Of a stretch of 64,000 nucleotides of DNA, positions 56,115-64,000 are shown piece by piece. Source of the DNA: Sphingomonadales bacterium (GTDB taxonomy: Bacteria; Pseudomonadota; Alphaproteobacteria; Sphingomonadales; Sphingomonadaceae). The notes under the pieces were generated by a model. That model was not told the DNA's origin. It saw nothing but the letters and a program-made list of their open reading frames with translations, and ran no database searches. The position numbers were made by a program, and so were the translations under genes. The stretch covers positions 110,322 through 174,321 of the forward strand of contig JANXVZ010000006.1 in assembly GCA_025351405.1 (NCBI GenBank), written 5' to 3'. Within the stretch, counting starts at the first letter, position 1. Every line of letters starts with the position of its first letter.

Positions 56115-57487
56115 ATACCATTCATGCCACCGCAGTCGCATGGGGTGGCCGCGCCGTCCTGCTCACCGGCAAATCGGGCAGCGGCAAATCGGACCTGGCG
56201 CTGCGGCTGGTCGATCGCGGCTGGCGGCTGGTCGCCGATGACCGCGTCGTCGTCAGCGATCGTGGCGGCGTTGCCTGGGCGAGCGCGCCGCCTGTTCTTG
56301 CCGGCAAGCTGGAAGTTCGCGGTGTCGGCATCGTCGCCGAGCCGACCGCCGAAGCCCCGGTGGCGTTGGTGGTCGTCCTCGATGCGCCGCCGCGACGCCT
56401 GCCCGATGCCGGCACCCGGGCCATCGCCGGGCTGGCCATTCCGGAGATCGCCCTCGACCCTTTCGAAGCCACCATCCTCCTGAAGATCGAACGGGCTTTG
56501 CGTGAGCATGGGCTGGCGCTAGAAGGCGCATCCGTGTCTCCGCAACCTGCCCCTGCCACCGATTCCGCCGCCCCGCCGCCGATGCTCATCGTCAGCGGCA
56601 TGTCGGGTGCCGGCAAATCGACCGCGCTGAAGGCGCTGGAGGATCTTGATTACGAGGTCGTCGACAACCTGCCGCTCGGGCTGGTCGACACCCTGCTCAA
56701 ATCGGCGGAATCGGGTGATGGCCCGCCGCGTCCGATCGCCTTCGGCATCGACACCCGCACCCGCGCCTTCGATGCGACGGCGCTGGTCGAACGGCTGCGG
56801 GTCTTGCGGGCCGAGGGCATCGACATCCGGCTGCTCTATCTCGATTGCGCCGATGAAGCGCTGACCAAGCGCTTTTCGGAGACGCGCCGCCGTCATCCGC
56901 TTGCCGCGGATCGCCCCGCCGCCGATGGCATCGAGCGCGAACGTGACCTGACCGCGCCGTTGAAGCGTTGGGCCGACATGGTTATCGACACCACCGATAT
57001 TTCCGCCGGAACCCTGCGCCGCCGCCTCAACGAACGCTTTGGCCGCGACGGGCAGGGGGCATTGACGGTGACCTTGCAATCCTTCGGCTTTGCCCATGGT
57101 CTGCCGCGCAACGCCGACCTGGTGTTCGACATGCGATTTCTGTCGAACCCGCATTGGGAGGTGGCGCTGCGGCCATTGACCGGCGAAGATCCGGCGGTTG
57201 CGGCCTTTGTCGCCGCCGATCCGGCCTATGCCCCGGCGGTCGATCGCATCACCGACCTGTTGCTGACGCTGCTCCCCGGTTATGGCCGGGAGGGCAAATC
57301 CTATCTTTCCATTGCAATCGGCTGTACCGGCGGCCGTCATCGTTCGGTTGCGGTGGCACGGGAACTGCAGACGCGGTTGGCGGCGGCGGGGCACGCGCCC
57401 TTGCTCATCCATCGCGACGTCGGCAAACAGGGTAATGACGCAGCCAGGCTCGGTGAAGCCCCTGCGGTTGGGGAGCAGACCGCCTGA
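56111..57487 (+). CDS. HPr kinase (HprK)-RapZ fusion protein
   Basis: The 458-residue continuous frame carries two normally separate proteins. Residues 1-137 match the short alphaproteobacterial HPr kinase: Walker A GKSGSGKS (20-27), VADDRV and KLEVRGVGIV. A Pro/Ala/Ser-rich linker (about 139-157) follows. Residues 158-451 match RapZ/YvcJ: Walker A GMSGAGKS (163-170), FGIDTRTRAF and the C-terminal GCTGGRHRSVAVA motif. HprK phosphorylates the regulatory serine of HPr; RapZ is an RNase adaptor controlling glucosamine-6-phosphate synthase mRNA in E. coli. GTG at 56537 and ATG at 56582 could give a separate RapZ. Stop and start of neighbours overlap. Confidence 0.9.
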   Translation: MNTIHATAVAWGGRAVLLTGKSGSGKSDLALRLVDRGWRLVADDRVVVSDRGGVAWASAPPVLAGKLEVRGVGIVAEPTAEAPVALVVVLDAPPRRLPDAGTRAIAGLAIPEIALDPFEATILLKIERALREHGLALEGASVSPQPAPATDSAAPPPMLIVSGMSGAGKSTALKALEDLDYEVVDNLPLGLVDTLLKSAESGDGPPRPIAFGIDTRTRAFDATALVERLRVLRAEGIDIRLLYLDCADEALTKRFSETRRRHPLAADRPAADGIERERDLTAPLKRWADMVIDTTDISAGTLRRRLNERFGRDGQGALTVTLQSFGFAHGLPRNADLVFDMRFLSNPHWEVALRPLTGEDPAVAAFVAADPAYAPAVDRITDLLLTLLPGYGREGKSYLSIAIGCTGGRHRSVAVARELQTRLAAAGHAPLLIHRDVGKQGNDAARLGEAPAVGEQTA

Positions 57488-57888
57488 TGATCGGATTGGT
57501 GCTGGTGACCCATGGGAGGCTGGCGGCGGAATTCATCGCCGCCACCGAGCACGTCGTTGGAAAACAGGCGCGGATGGAGGCGATCTGCATCGAGGCAGAC
57601 GACGACATGGAGGTGCGGCGCGCCGATATTGCGGCGGCCGTGTACCGTTGTGATGCCGGGCAGGGCGTCATCATGCTGACCGACATGTTCGGCGGCACCC
57701 CCTCCAACCTGGCGATTTCGCTGATGGGGCCGGCAATCGAGGTCATCGCCGGGGTCAACCTGCCGATGTTGATCAAGCTCGCCAGCGTCAGGAAAACCCT
57801 GACCGTCGCCGCCGCGGTCGAGGCGGCGCAGGAGGCGGGGCGCAAATATATCGCGGTGGCGTCGAAAATGCTGGGCGAAGCGGCTTGA
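57487..57888 (+). CDS. PTS EIIA component, mannose/Ntr-type
   Basis: The 133-residue product has the EIIA-Man pattern with phosphorylatable His9 in VLVTHG, a MLTDMFGGTPSNLA block and VNLPMLIKLASVR. It accepts phosphate from HPr. With no sugar permease in the window it likely works as a regulatory PTS protein, as is usual in alphaproteobacteria. Its ATG shares one base with the upstream stop; its last four bases overlap the HPr gene. Confidence 0.93.
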   Translation: MIGLVLVTHGRLAAEFIAATEHVVGKQARMEAICIEADDDMEVRRADIAAAVYRCDAGQGVIMLTDMFGGTPSNLAISLMGPAIEVIAGVNLPMLIKLASVRKTLTVAAAVEAAQEAGRKYIAVASKMLGEAA

Positions 57889-58178
57889 GTGTCGGTGTCG
57901 CCACGCCGGATTTCGGCCCGGTCAGCGTCGTCATTCCCAACAAGCGCGGTCTGCACGCCCGCGCCAGCGCCAAGTTCGTCACCATGGCGAGCGGGTTCGA
58001 TGCCGAGGTGACGGTGGCGCACGAAGGCTCGAGTGTCACCGGCACCTCGATCATGGGATTGATGATGCTCGCTGCCGGCCTTGGCGATACCATCGAGATA
58101 TCCGCCACCGGCCGCGATGCCGAGGCGGCGGTGACCAAGCTGCGCGGGCTGGTGATGGACAAGTTCGGCGAAGATTGA
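57885..58178 (+). CDS. ptsH: HPr phosphocarrier protein (NPr-like)
   Basis: The 97-residue product starts at TTG 57885, overlapping the EIIA stop. The active histidine is His24 in NKRGLHARASAKFV, and the regulatory serine of HprK targets is present in TGTSIMGLMML (Ser55). HPr shuttles phosphate from enzyme I to EIIA. Enzyme I (ptsI/ptsP) is not in the window. The nine residues before the domain are a slightly long N-terminus. Confidence 0.93.
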   Translation: MSVGVATPDFGPVSVVIPNKRGLHARASAKFVTMASGFDAEVTVAHEGSSVTGTSIMGLMMLAAGLGDTIEISATGRDAEAAVTKLRGLVMDKFGED

Positions 58179-58211
58179 CCTGCGACGCGGGCGATCGGGG
58201 ACAGTGGCGCG

Positions 58212-58886
58212 CTACCCGACCGGAAACCGCAGCAACCGCGGCCCTTCCGCCACCACCGCCGTCACCGCACCGCCCATGACCCGCATGATCGCCGCATCCG
58301 TGACATCGAGCCCGCCGGTAAAGGCCCCATAGGCCGGCATGATCAGCTTGGTCGCGGCCATCGCGAAACACCGCCGGACGATACGGCGCCCCCGGATATG
58401 CACCGCCACCTTGGGATGAAAATGGCCGGAAATTTCCGGCGTCGCGTCATCCGTCTCGGCCTCGTGACGCAGCACGATATCGCCGACGCGTGCTTCGGCG
58501 ACCACCCTGCCGCCCACCAGCGCCGCCGCCTCATGGGCGGCAACGATGTCATGGTTGCCGCTGATCCACAGCCAGTCGAGGCTGGTAGTCAGCGCCTGCA
58601 ACGCCGCCCGCGGGCCCGCCGGCATCCGCGCCGGCCCGCCGCGATCGTGGAAACTGTCGCCAAGGCACCAGACCCGCCGGGCGCCGGTCACCTCCAGCGC
58701 GTCGATCAGGCCCGCGATGGTGTCGGCGCTGTCATAGGGCGGCAACATCCAGCCCTTCTTGCCAAAGGCGCTGCCCTTTTCGAAATGCAGGTCTGCGACC
58801 AGCAAGGCATCCTGTGCAGGCCATGACAATGCCCCGCACGGCATCGGGCGGAAGGTCTCGCCAGCGAACGAAAGGGAAACAGGCAC
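58212..58886 (-). CDS. pdeM: Ligase-associated DNA damage response endonuclease PdeM
   Basis: The 224-residue calcineurin-like phosphoesterase has the metal motifs VADLHFEKG (D-x-H), GDSFHDRGG, SGNHD and GHFHP. PdeM is usually encoded with an ATP-dependent DNA ligase, an exonuclease and a DEXH helicase. Here only the helicase (61271) is near, on the same strand, separated by three opposite-strand genes. GTG at 58886 fits the family length; a longer frame to 59060 overlaps the neighbouring gene and is not supported. Confidence 0.9.
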   Translation of the reverse strand: MPVSLSFAGETFRPMPCGALSWPAQDALLVADLHFEKGSAFGKKGWMLPPYDSADTIAGLIDALEVTGARRVWCLGDSFHDRGGPARMPAGPRAALQALTTSLDWLWISGNHDIVAAHEAAALVGGRVVAEARVGDIVLRHEAETDDATPEISGHFHPKVAVHIRGRRIVRRCFAMAATKLIMPAYGAFTGGLDVTDAAIMRVMGGAVTAVVAEGPRLLRFPVG

Positions 58887-58983
58887 GCCGCGGCTATGCG
58901 CAATCGGCGGGGGCCGCGGCAAGCGAAATCGCCCGTTTGCGCCATGCTTCGAATCGAACCGGGTCCGTGATAAGCTGCCCGCG

Positions 58984-59571
58984 ATGCAACCGACCCCGAC
59001 AGGCGAAGTCGAAAAGGACCAATCCGGGGCGACCGGCGTGAAATGCCGGTTCTGCGCCACCGCGATGCCGCCCAGCGCCAGCTATTGCAACGAATGCAAG
59101 CATTTCCAGCGCACCCGCGACCGCCTGCTGGGCGACATCAACCTGCAGGCGCTGGTCACGCTGGTGCCGATCGCGACGCTGGCATTCGCCTTTCTCAACC
59201 AGACCGTGGTGTTTCCCTATTCGAAACTCTCCGCCAGCGTTTCGCGCTGCAGCCGCAATGACGTCGTGCTGGCGCTGTCCAACAGCGGCACCCGCACCGC
59301 CATCGTCGACGGTGGTGCGGCGACCTTCCTTCCGGCAAAGGCCGACTACAACCGCAGCCTGCGCCCGCCAGGCGACGCCTTCACCCCCGTCGTCGTCAAG
59401 CCCGGAGAGGCGATGGTGACGCGTTTCGCCTTTGTCGACGCCAATGGCGAGGACGCGCTGCCCGCGCCCCAGCTCCAGGAGCCGGAGGTCTGCCGGTTCA
59501 CCATCGCGCTGTCGACGCTCGAGTTCGGTGGCCGCCGCGCCATCGTCAACGCCGGCGACTGTCGATGCTGA
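58984..59571 (+). CDS. Zinc-ribbon single-pass membrane protein, unknown
   Basis: The 195-residue product has a zinc ribbon with two CxxC pairs (VKCRFCATAMPPSASYCNEC) near the N-terminus, one membrane helix around residues 56-77 (ALVTLVPIATLAFAFLN), and a C-terminal beta-rich domain of about 110 residues (LSASVSRCSRNDVVLALSNS onward) that ends in CRC. It lies head to head with pdeM and overlaps the next gene by 7 bases. No family recognised. It opens a three-gene coupled cassette. Confidence 0.7.
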   Translation: MQPTPTGEVEKDQSGATGVKCRFCATAMPPSASYCNECKHFQRTRDRLLGDINLQALVTLVPIATLAFAFLNQTVVFPYSKLSASVSRCSRNDVVLALSNSGTRTAIVDGGAATFLPAKADYNRSLRPPGDAFTPVVVKPGEAMVTRFAFVDANGEDALPAPQLQEPEVCRFTIALSTLEFGGRRAIVNAGDCRC

Positions 59572-60200
59572 TCCGCCTCGTCGGTGCCATGCTGCTGGCG
59601 GCAGCGGCGACGGGCGTCGCCGCCGATCCGGTACCGCGGCTGCCGCATCGCCTCAACGTGCCGACCTTCATCATCGCCGCCGACCCGGTGGTCGCGAGCG
59701 AACTGCAGACATGGACAAGCCTGTTGCAGAATGATTTTGCAGCGTTGGTCGGCGGCGGCCTTGCACCGCTTGCGGATGCGGGCCGGATCAGCTTTTCGGG
59801 GCAGAAGCTCGCCAATGCGCCGACGCCCGACACCATCGCCAACCGCTGGCGACAGTTGAACGCCATCCAGATCATCACGGCGATAGGGTCGCGCCAGGGG
59901 GGTGCCACCGTGCTGGAGGGGTCGGTCTACCTGGGGGACCTGTCGGGCGGAACACCGCCGGTGCTGCTGCCGCCAACGGTCGATGCCGCGTCCTACCAGA
60001 CTTCGCGCGATATCGTGAAGGCGGCGACCTTGTATGCCCTGGCGATGGATGCCGGCAGCTATTTGCCCGCAGCGTGCCGCCTGCTCCACCAGGCCGGCCA
60101 GACCCGGGACGATATCGCCCGCCGCCATGGCAGCATCGGATCGCTCGGCGCAGCCATCGACAAGCGCCGCACCGATCTGAAATGCGTCATCGTCCGATGA
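59565..60200 (+). CDS. Exported protein of unknown function, cassette gene 2
   Basis: The 211-residue product has a signal peptide (MLIRLVGAMLLAAAATGVAA). The mature region alternates helices and strands, with RLNVPTFIIAADPVVASEL, a WRQLNAIQIITAIGSRQGG strand-like region and VLEGSVYLGDLSGGTPPVL. The pattern resembles the N-terminal domain of TolB/FlgO-like proteins, but that is weak. A cysteine pair near the C-terminus (CRLL, LKCVIV) could form a disulfide. ATG start inside the previous gene, stop overlapping the next one. Confidence 0.7.
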   Translation: MLIRLVGAMLLAAAATGVAADPVPRLPHRLNVPTFIIAADPVVASELQTWTSLLQNDFAALVGGGLAPLADAGRISFSGQKLANAPTPDTIANRWRQLNAIQIITAIGSRQGGATVLEGSVYLGDLSGGTPPVLLPPTVDAASYQTSRDIVKAATLYALAMDAGSYLPAACRLLHQAGQTRDDIARRHGSIGSLGAAIDKRRTDLKCVIVR

Positions 60201-61249
60201 AGGCGTTGCCCGCATTGGCGCTGCTGGCTGCGCTGGCGGGGGTGGCTGGCGCCGCGCGTGCCGCCGATGTCGGGCTGATCGTGCCGGTGTTCGATGGCCC
60301 GGACACGCTGGCGCGCAATGTCTCGACGACGCTCAACCTGCAGGTCTGGCGGACGCTGCGACGGGCGCCCTACCCGAACCCGCGCAAGCTGGATTTCGGC
60401 AGCGGCATCATTCGCTATCACACCGATACGCTCGACACCGCGGACCCGCAGGCGGTCGCCCGCTATGCCGCCGCGACCGAGGTGCAGCTCGTCATGTACG
60501 GTTCGGTGCGCGCGCTTGGCGACGGTGTGCTCGTTCAGGCCTTTGTCGCGGCGCCGCCGGATGTGCCGGGCGCCGGAAAGTCCGAATTGTGGACGCTGCG
60601 TGATGGCGGGCACAGTGTGTCGCTCGATTTGCCACGGCGGGTGTTCGATTTCGACCCGGTCGTGCTCGACCGGGCGCTGATCGAATTCTACAAGTCACCC
60701 AATGCCTTGCGCATGTGTGCAGCGCCAAGATTGCCGTGCGATTCGATGCCGGTCGGTTCGGATTGGCTGGCGCGCCGGCAGCAGGGCGCCTGGGCGAATA
60801 TCGTTGCCAACGACAGCGGCCGTGCCGGCTGGCTATACCTGCCATACCTCGACCGGATGCCCAACAGCATCAGCGATCTCGCCGCCGGGCTGTTGTCCTA
60901 TTATCGCGGCGATTTCGAACAGGCGGCGCGGTTCTTCGGCAAGGTGGCGCAGCGCCCGGCGGTGCAGTCGACGACCCGCAACGACGCCGCGGCGCTGGCC
61001 TTGATCGCCCGCGTGCGCGGCGGCGAGGATGTCGGCAATGCCTGGGAGCGGCTCGCCGATGCCGACCCGGGGTCGCTGTACGCCTTCCAGGCGGTGATCA
61101 TGACGCGGTTGGCCAAGGCGCTGGCCAGCCCGGACCGCCGCGCCGCACTCGCCGGCATCGCCGCTGCGGTAGAACGCAACCGGGCGTTGTTTGCGGCCGA
61201 CGATCGATGGCTCGCCGGCATCGACGCCATCACCGGCACGGCGCGCTAG
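60197..61249 (+). CDS. Exported helical-repeat protein of unknown function, cassette gene 3
   Basis: The 350-residue product has a signal peptide (MKALPALALLAALAGVAGAARA). Residues about 23-160 resemble the same TolB/FlgO-like fold as cassette gene 2 (ADVGLIVPVFDGPDTLARNV, ATEVQLVMYGSVRALGDGV). The C-terminal half is helical and TPR-like, with SDLAAGLLSYYRGDFEQAARFF. The start overlaps the previous stop (ATGA). No family recognised. It ends 21 bases from the convergent helicase gene. Confidence 0.7.
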   Translation: MKALPALALLAALAGVAGAARAADVGLIVPVFDGPDTLARNVSTTLNLQVWRTLRRAPYPNPRKLDFGSGIIRYHTDTLDTADPQAVARYAAATEVQLVMYGSVRALGDGVLVQAFVAAPPDVPGAGKSELWTLRDGGHSVSLDLPRRVFDFDPVVLDRALIEFYKSPNALRMCAAPRLPCDSMPVGSDWLARRQQGAWANIVANDSGRAGWLYLPYLDRMPNSISDLAAGLLSYYRGDFEQAARFFGKVAQRPAVQSTTRNDAAALALIARVRGGEDVGNAWERLADADPGSLYAFQAVIMTRLAKALASPDRRAALAGIAAAVERNRALFAADDRWLAGIDAITGTAR

Positions 61250-61270
61250 CGCTCCCATCGGTTCAAGCCC

Positions 61271-63685
61271 TCAACCCAGCGTCATCGCCTCGGCGGCAAG
61301 GGCGTCGGCTTCGATCAACAGCGCGGTATCGGCGCTGCCCGGCACGCGTTCCTTGCCGATTTCGAGCAGAACCGGCACCGCCAGCGGCGACACGCGATCG
61401 AGCTCGACATGGACAAGCCGCGATTGCGACAGTTCGAGAAGCTCGGCCAGCCGTTCGATATCGGTGAGCTTTGTCCGCGCATCGGCCCAGGCAGCGGTGA
61501 GCAGCAGGTGCCCCGGTTCGTGGCGGCGCAGCACGTCATAGATCAGGTCAGATGACACGCTCATCGCCTTGCCGGATTTGTGCTGGCCGGGAAGGCTGCG
61601 TTCGATAAGCCCGCCGATGATGGCGACTTCGCGGAACGCCCGACGCAGGAACGGCGATGCGGCCATCCACTCGGCCAGCTCCTCCTCGAACACATTGGGG
61701 CTGAACAACGGGCGCGGGTTGCGCACCGGCTGCAGCGACCATACCGCGACCATGTAATCGCTGCCGACAAAGCCCAGTGGCTGCAACCCGGCAGCCTCCA
61801 TCCGCTGGGTGAGCAGCATGCCGAGCGTCTGATGGGCGTTGCGACCGGCAAAGCCATAGGCGACCATGTACCAGCGGCCATCGCGGTCGAAGGTCTCGAC
61901 GAGCAGGTCGTCGAGCCCGGGCAGCACCGAGCGCTGTTGCTGGATCGCCAGCCATTCATGGACATCGGCGGGCATTTCCGCCCAGCGATCGGGGCTGTTG
62001 AGCAGGCCCCGGACCCGCGCCGCAAGGTTGGTGGACAGCGGCATCCGGCCACCGACATAGCTCGGCACGCTGGGGTTGCCGCGACCGATCCTTACATGGA
62101 TATCGGGCCCGTCGAAGCCGATCACCTCGAGCGTCTGGCCGGCGAACATGAAGCTGTCGCCCAGCCGCAACTGGCCGCCGAACCATTCCTCGACCTGGCC
62201 GAGCCTGCGGCCCCTGCGGCCAAAGACGACATTCATCGTCACCGCCTCGACGATGGTGCCGGCGTTGAGGCGGTACTGGGCGGCAAAGCGCGGGTGGGTG
62301 AGCCGGTAGCGACCATCCTTGCCGAGCGTCAGCCGCTGGAAGCGTTCGTAGGCGCGGAGCGAATAGCCCCCCGTCGCGACAAAGCCGATAACCTCGTCGA
62401 ACCGCGCCCGCGACAGCCCGGCATAGGGCGCGGCGCTGCGGATTTCGGTGTAAAGATCGTCCGGATCGAAGGGCGCTGCGCTCGCCACGGCCATAACATG
62501 CTGCGCCAGCACGTCGAGGCCGCCGGCGCGGAAGCGGTCCTCGTCGAGTTCACCGGCCATGACGGCATCCTGCGCCGCCAGCGATTCGAGATATTCGAAA
62601 CGGTTGCCCGGCACGATCAGGGCGCGGCTGGCTTCATCCATGCGGTGGTTGGCGCGGCCGGTGCGCTGCAACAACCGCGATGCACCCTTGGGGGCGCCCA
62701 TCTGGATGACGAGGTCGACATCGCCCCAGTCGATGCCAAGATCGAGGCTGGCGGTGGCGACGATGGCGCGCAGCTTGCCGTTGGCCATCGCCGCTTCGGT
62801 CTTGCGCCGCGCCTCGGCTGCCAGCGAGCCATGGTGGATGCCGATGGGCAGGGCCTGGTCGTTTTCGGTCCACAGGTCGCGGAACACCAGTTCGGCGACG
62901 GCGCGGGTATTGACGAAGACGATCGCCAGCCGCGCCGCCTCGATCTGGCGCATGACGGCGGCGGCGGCCCAGCGGCCATTGTGGCCCGCCCAGGGGATGC
63001 GGTCCTCCGGGGTCAGGATTTCCACCACCGGCGCCGCGCCGGGGTCGCCGACGACGATGCGGACGCTGGACGCATCGGCGTCAGGCGCCAGCCAGCCCGC
63101 CCATCCCTCGGTATCGGCGATGGTGGCGCTCAGGCCCACGCGGCGGAGTTGCGGGTTGATCGCCTGCAGCCGCGACAGCGCCAGCGACAGCTGGTCCCCG
63201 CGCTTTGTCGTACCAAAGGCGTGGATCTCGTCGATGATGACGGTTTCCATGCCCGCCAGCATCGCGGCGGCGTCGGGATAGGAAATCAGCAGCGACAGTG
63301 ATTCCGGGGTGGTCAGCAGGATCTGCGGCGGCCGTTCGCGCTGGCGCTTCTTGCGGTCCGATGGCGTATCCCCGGTGCGGGTCTCGATACGGATATCGAG
63401 GCCGATCTCGGCGACCGGCGTCAGCAGGTTGCGCTGCACGTCGACCGCAAGCGCCTTCAACGGGCTGATGTAGATCGTATGCAGCCCGTCGCGCGGATTT
63501 TCGGCGAGATCGGCGAGCGTCGGCAAGAACCCGGCCAGCGTCTTGCCCGCCCCGGTCGGCGCGGTCAGCAGCGCGTGGACGCCATCAGCCGCCGCCGCCA
63601 GCATCGCCAGCTGGTGGCGACGCGGTTGCCAGCCGCGCACGGCGAACCAGTCGGCGATGGCGGCGGGCAGGGTGGGTGGTGGCAC
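61271..63685 (-). CDS. Ligase-associated DNA damage response DEXH-box helicase
   Basis: The 804-residue product has LLTAPTGAGKTLAGFLPTL (Walker A), the DEIH box (ETVIIDEIHAFG), LSATI, and motif VI LLQRTGRANHRMD, then the winged-helix and DUF3516-type C-terminal region of Lhr-like helicases. It partners PdeM in ligase-associated DNA repair. GTG at 63685 gives the family-typical N-terminus; a longer frame to 63976 overlaps the divergent deacetylase gene. No LexA-type repeat was found upstream. Confidence 0.93.
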   Translation of the reverse strand: MPPPTLPAAIADWFAVRGWQPRRHQLAMLAAAADGVHALLTAPTGAGKTLAGFLPTLADLAENPRDGLHTIYISPLKALAVDVQRNLLTPVAEIGLDIRIETRTGDTPSDRKKRQRERPPQILLTTPESLSLLISYPDAAAMLAGMETVIIDEIHAFGTTKRGDQLSLALSRLQAINPQLRRVGLSATIADTEGWAGWLAPDADASSVRIVVGDPGAAPVVEILTPEDRIPWAGHNGRWAAAAVMRQIEAARLAIVFVNTRAVAELVFRDLWTENDQALPIGIHHGSLAAEARRKTEAAMANGKLRAIVATASLDLGIDWGDVDLVIQMGAPKGASRLLQRTGRANHRMDEASRALIVPGNRFEYLESLAAQDAVMAGELDEDRFRAGGLDVLAQHVMAVASAAPFDPDDLYTEIRSAAPYAGLSRARFDEVIGFVATGGYSLRAYERFQRLTLGKDGRYRLTHPRFAAQYRLNAGTIVEAVTMNVVFGRRGRRLGQVEEWFGGQLRLGDSFMFAGQTLEVIGFDGPDIHVRIGRGNPSVPSYVGGRMPLSTNLAARVRGLLNSPDRWAEMPADVHEWLAIQQQRSVLPGLDDLLVETFDRDGRWYMVAYGFAGRNAHQTLGMLLTQRMEAAGLQPLGFVGSDYMVAVWSLQPVRNPRPLFSPNVFEEELAEWMAASPFLRRAFREVAIIGGLIERSLPGQHKSGKAMSVSSDLIYDVLRRHEPGHLLLTAAWADARTKLTDIERLAELLELSQSRLVHVELDRVSPLAVPVLLEIGKERVPGSADTALLIEADALAAEAMTLG

Positions 63686-63793
63686 GCCGCCGATATAGGC
63701 GGTGGGTCGCCGTCTTGCATCCGGTGCTGGCCGTTGCGCGGCAATCGGGCTAGCGAGCACGATACACGGCCCATTTTCGAGTGCGTACCCGCC

Positions 63794-64000
63794 ATGACAG
63801 ACGACTCTAACGCTCCGGCCCCAAGCCGACGGCAGATGCTTGCCGCGAGCGGTGCGGGCATCGCGTTGCTGGCGCTTGCAGCGCCGGTGTTCGGCACGGC
63901 GGCACCGCGTCGTGCCATGGTCAGCCTGACGTACGACGACAGCCTCGACAGCCAGCTCGACCATGCGGTGCCGCAACTCGACGCCGCCGGGCTCCGCGGC
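63794..64000 (+). CDS. Polysaccharide deacetylase family protein, 5' part
   Basis: The gene starts at 63794 and runs off the window; only 69 residues are visible. A twin-arginine-like signal (PSRRQMLAASG with a hydrophobic stretch following) suggests Tat export. The residues after it read MVSLTYDDSLDSQLDHAVPQ, matching the first NodB motif (TYDD) of polysaccharide deacetylases. Substrate and length cannot be seen. It is divergent from the helicase gene with a 108-base gap. Confidence 0.8.
   Translation, partial: MTDDSNAPAPSRRQMLAASGAGIALLALAAPVFGTAAPRRAMVSLTYDDSLDSQLDHAVPQLDAAGLRG

Noticed and set aside
61580..63301. A 573-codon plus-strand frame opposite the helicase
   Set aside because: Antisense to clear helicase motifs and lacks any recognisable domain.

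Overview
The window looks like a chromosomal segment of a GC-rich alphaproteobacterium, most likely in the Sphingomonadales. The signs are MucR, Fur and COQ9 family genes, a ubiquinol-cytochrome c chaperone next to bamE and a YceD gene, pckA divergent from chvI-chvG, an HPr kinase/RapZ/EIIA/HPr block, a long TonB-dependent receptor and a ligase-associated PdeM/DEXH helicase pair. The genus cannot be fixed by reading; a Sphingomonadaceae or Sphingosinicellaceae member is an inference. There is no rRNA, recognisable tRNA, CRISPR array, phage or insertion sequence. Genes are densely packed and no gene-free stretch exceeds 300 bases (largest about 275 bases, 14082-14356).

Layout. 1-5.3 kb: a truncated AI-2E-type transporter, a membrane-anchored FKBP, rpsU, COQ9 and feoAB with a Fur-like box. 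4.6-8.1 kb: polA with a translationally coupled MliC/YbaY-like gene. 8.2-12.2 kb: a small secreted protein, leuD, leuB, a DUF502 protein and a dicarboxylate/amino-acid symporter. 12.2-20 kb: a DUF4398 protein, asd, an outer-membrane beta-barrel, an oxoacid CoA-transferase pair, an acyl-CoA ligase and a double cold-shock protein. 20-25.9 kb: a TauE/TIGR02186 pair divergent from a MaoC-ACAD-CaiB-CaiB catabolic operon. 25.9-35.5 kb: a long plus-strand housekeeping run (usp, nfuA, rutE-like, tsaB, rimI, mucR, fur, plsC, miaB, phoH, ybeY, corC, glycerate kinase). 35.5-42.7 kb: SWIB, TonB receptor, bamE, cytochrome chaperone, yceD, a DUF2779 nuclease and ssb. 42.8-51.8 kb: DUF3667, rmuC, an SMP-30 lactonase, tadA, acs and a DUF2075 helicase. 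51.9-58.2 kb: pckA and the ChvI-ChvG-HprK/RapZ-EIIA-HPr operon. 58.2-64 kb: pdeM and its partner helicase split by an unfamiliar three-gene cassette, then the start of a polysaccharide deacetylase.

Most interesting signals. (1) DUF2779, predicted as a Cas4/RecB-like PD-(D/E)XK nuclease with four cluster-type cysteines fused to a DEDD exonuclease, has an exact alphaproteobacterial LexA box (GTTC-N7-GTTC) just upstream. The only other such box I noticed lies at the start of rmuC. Together with the neighbouring ssb this suggests a poorly described SOS-controlled repair nuclease. (2) HprK and RapZ are one continuous open reading frame. (3) An isolated DUF2075 nuclease-helicase has its start codon in the loop of a 14-base inverted repeat. 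(4) A coupled cassette of one zinc-ribbon membrane protein and two exported proteins separates the ligase-associated repair genes. (5) MucR has lost two of the four canonical zinc ligands.
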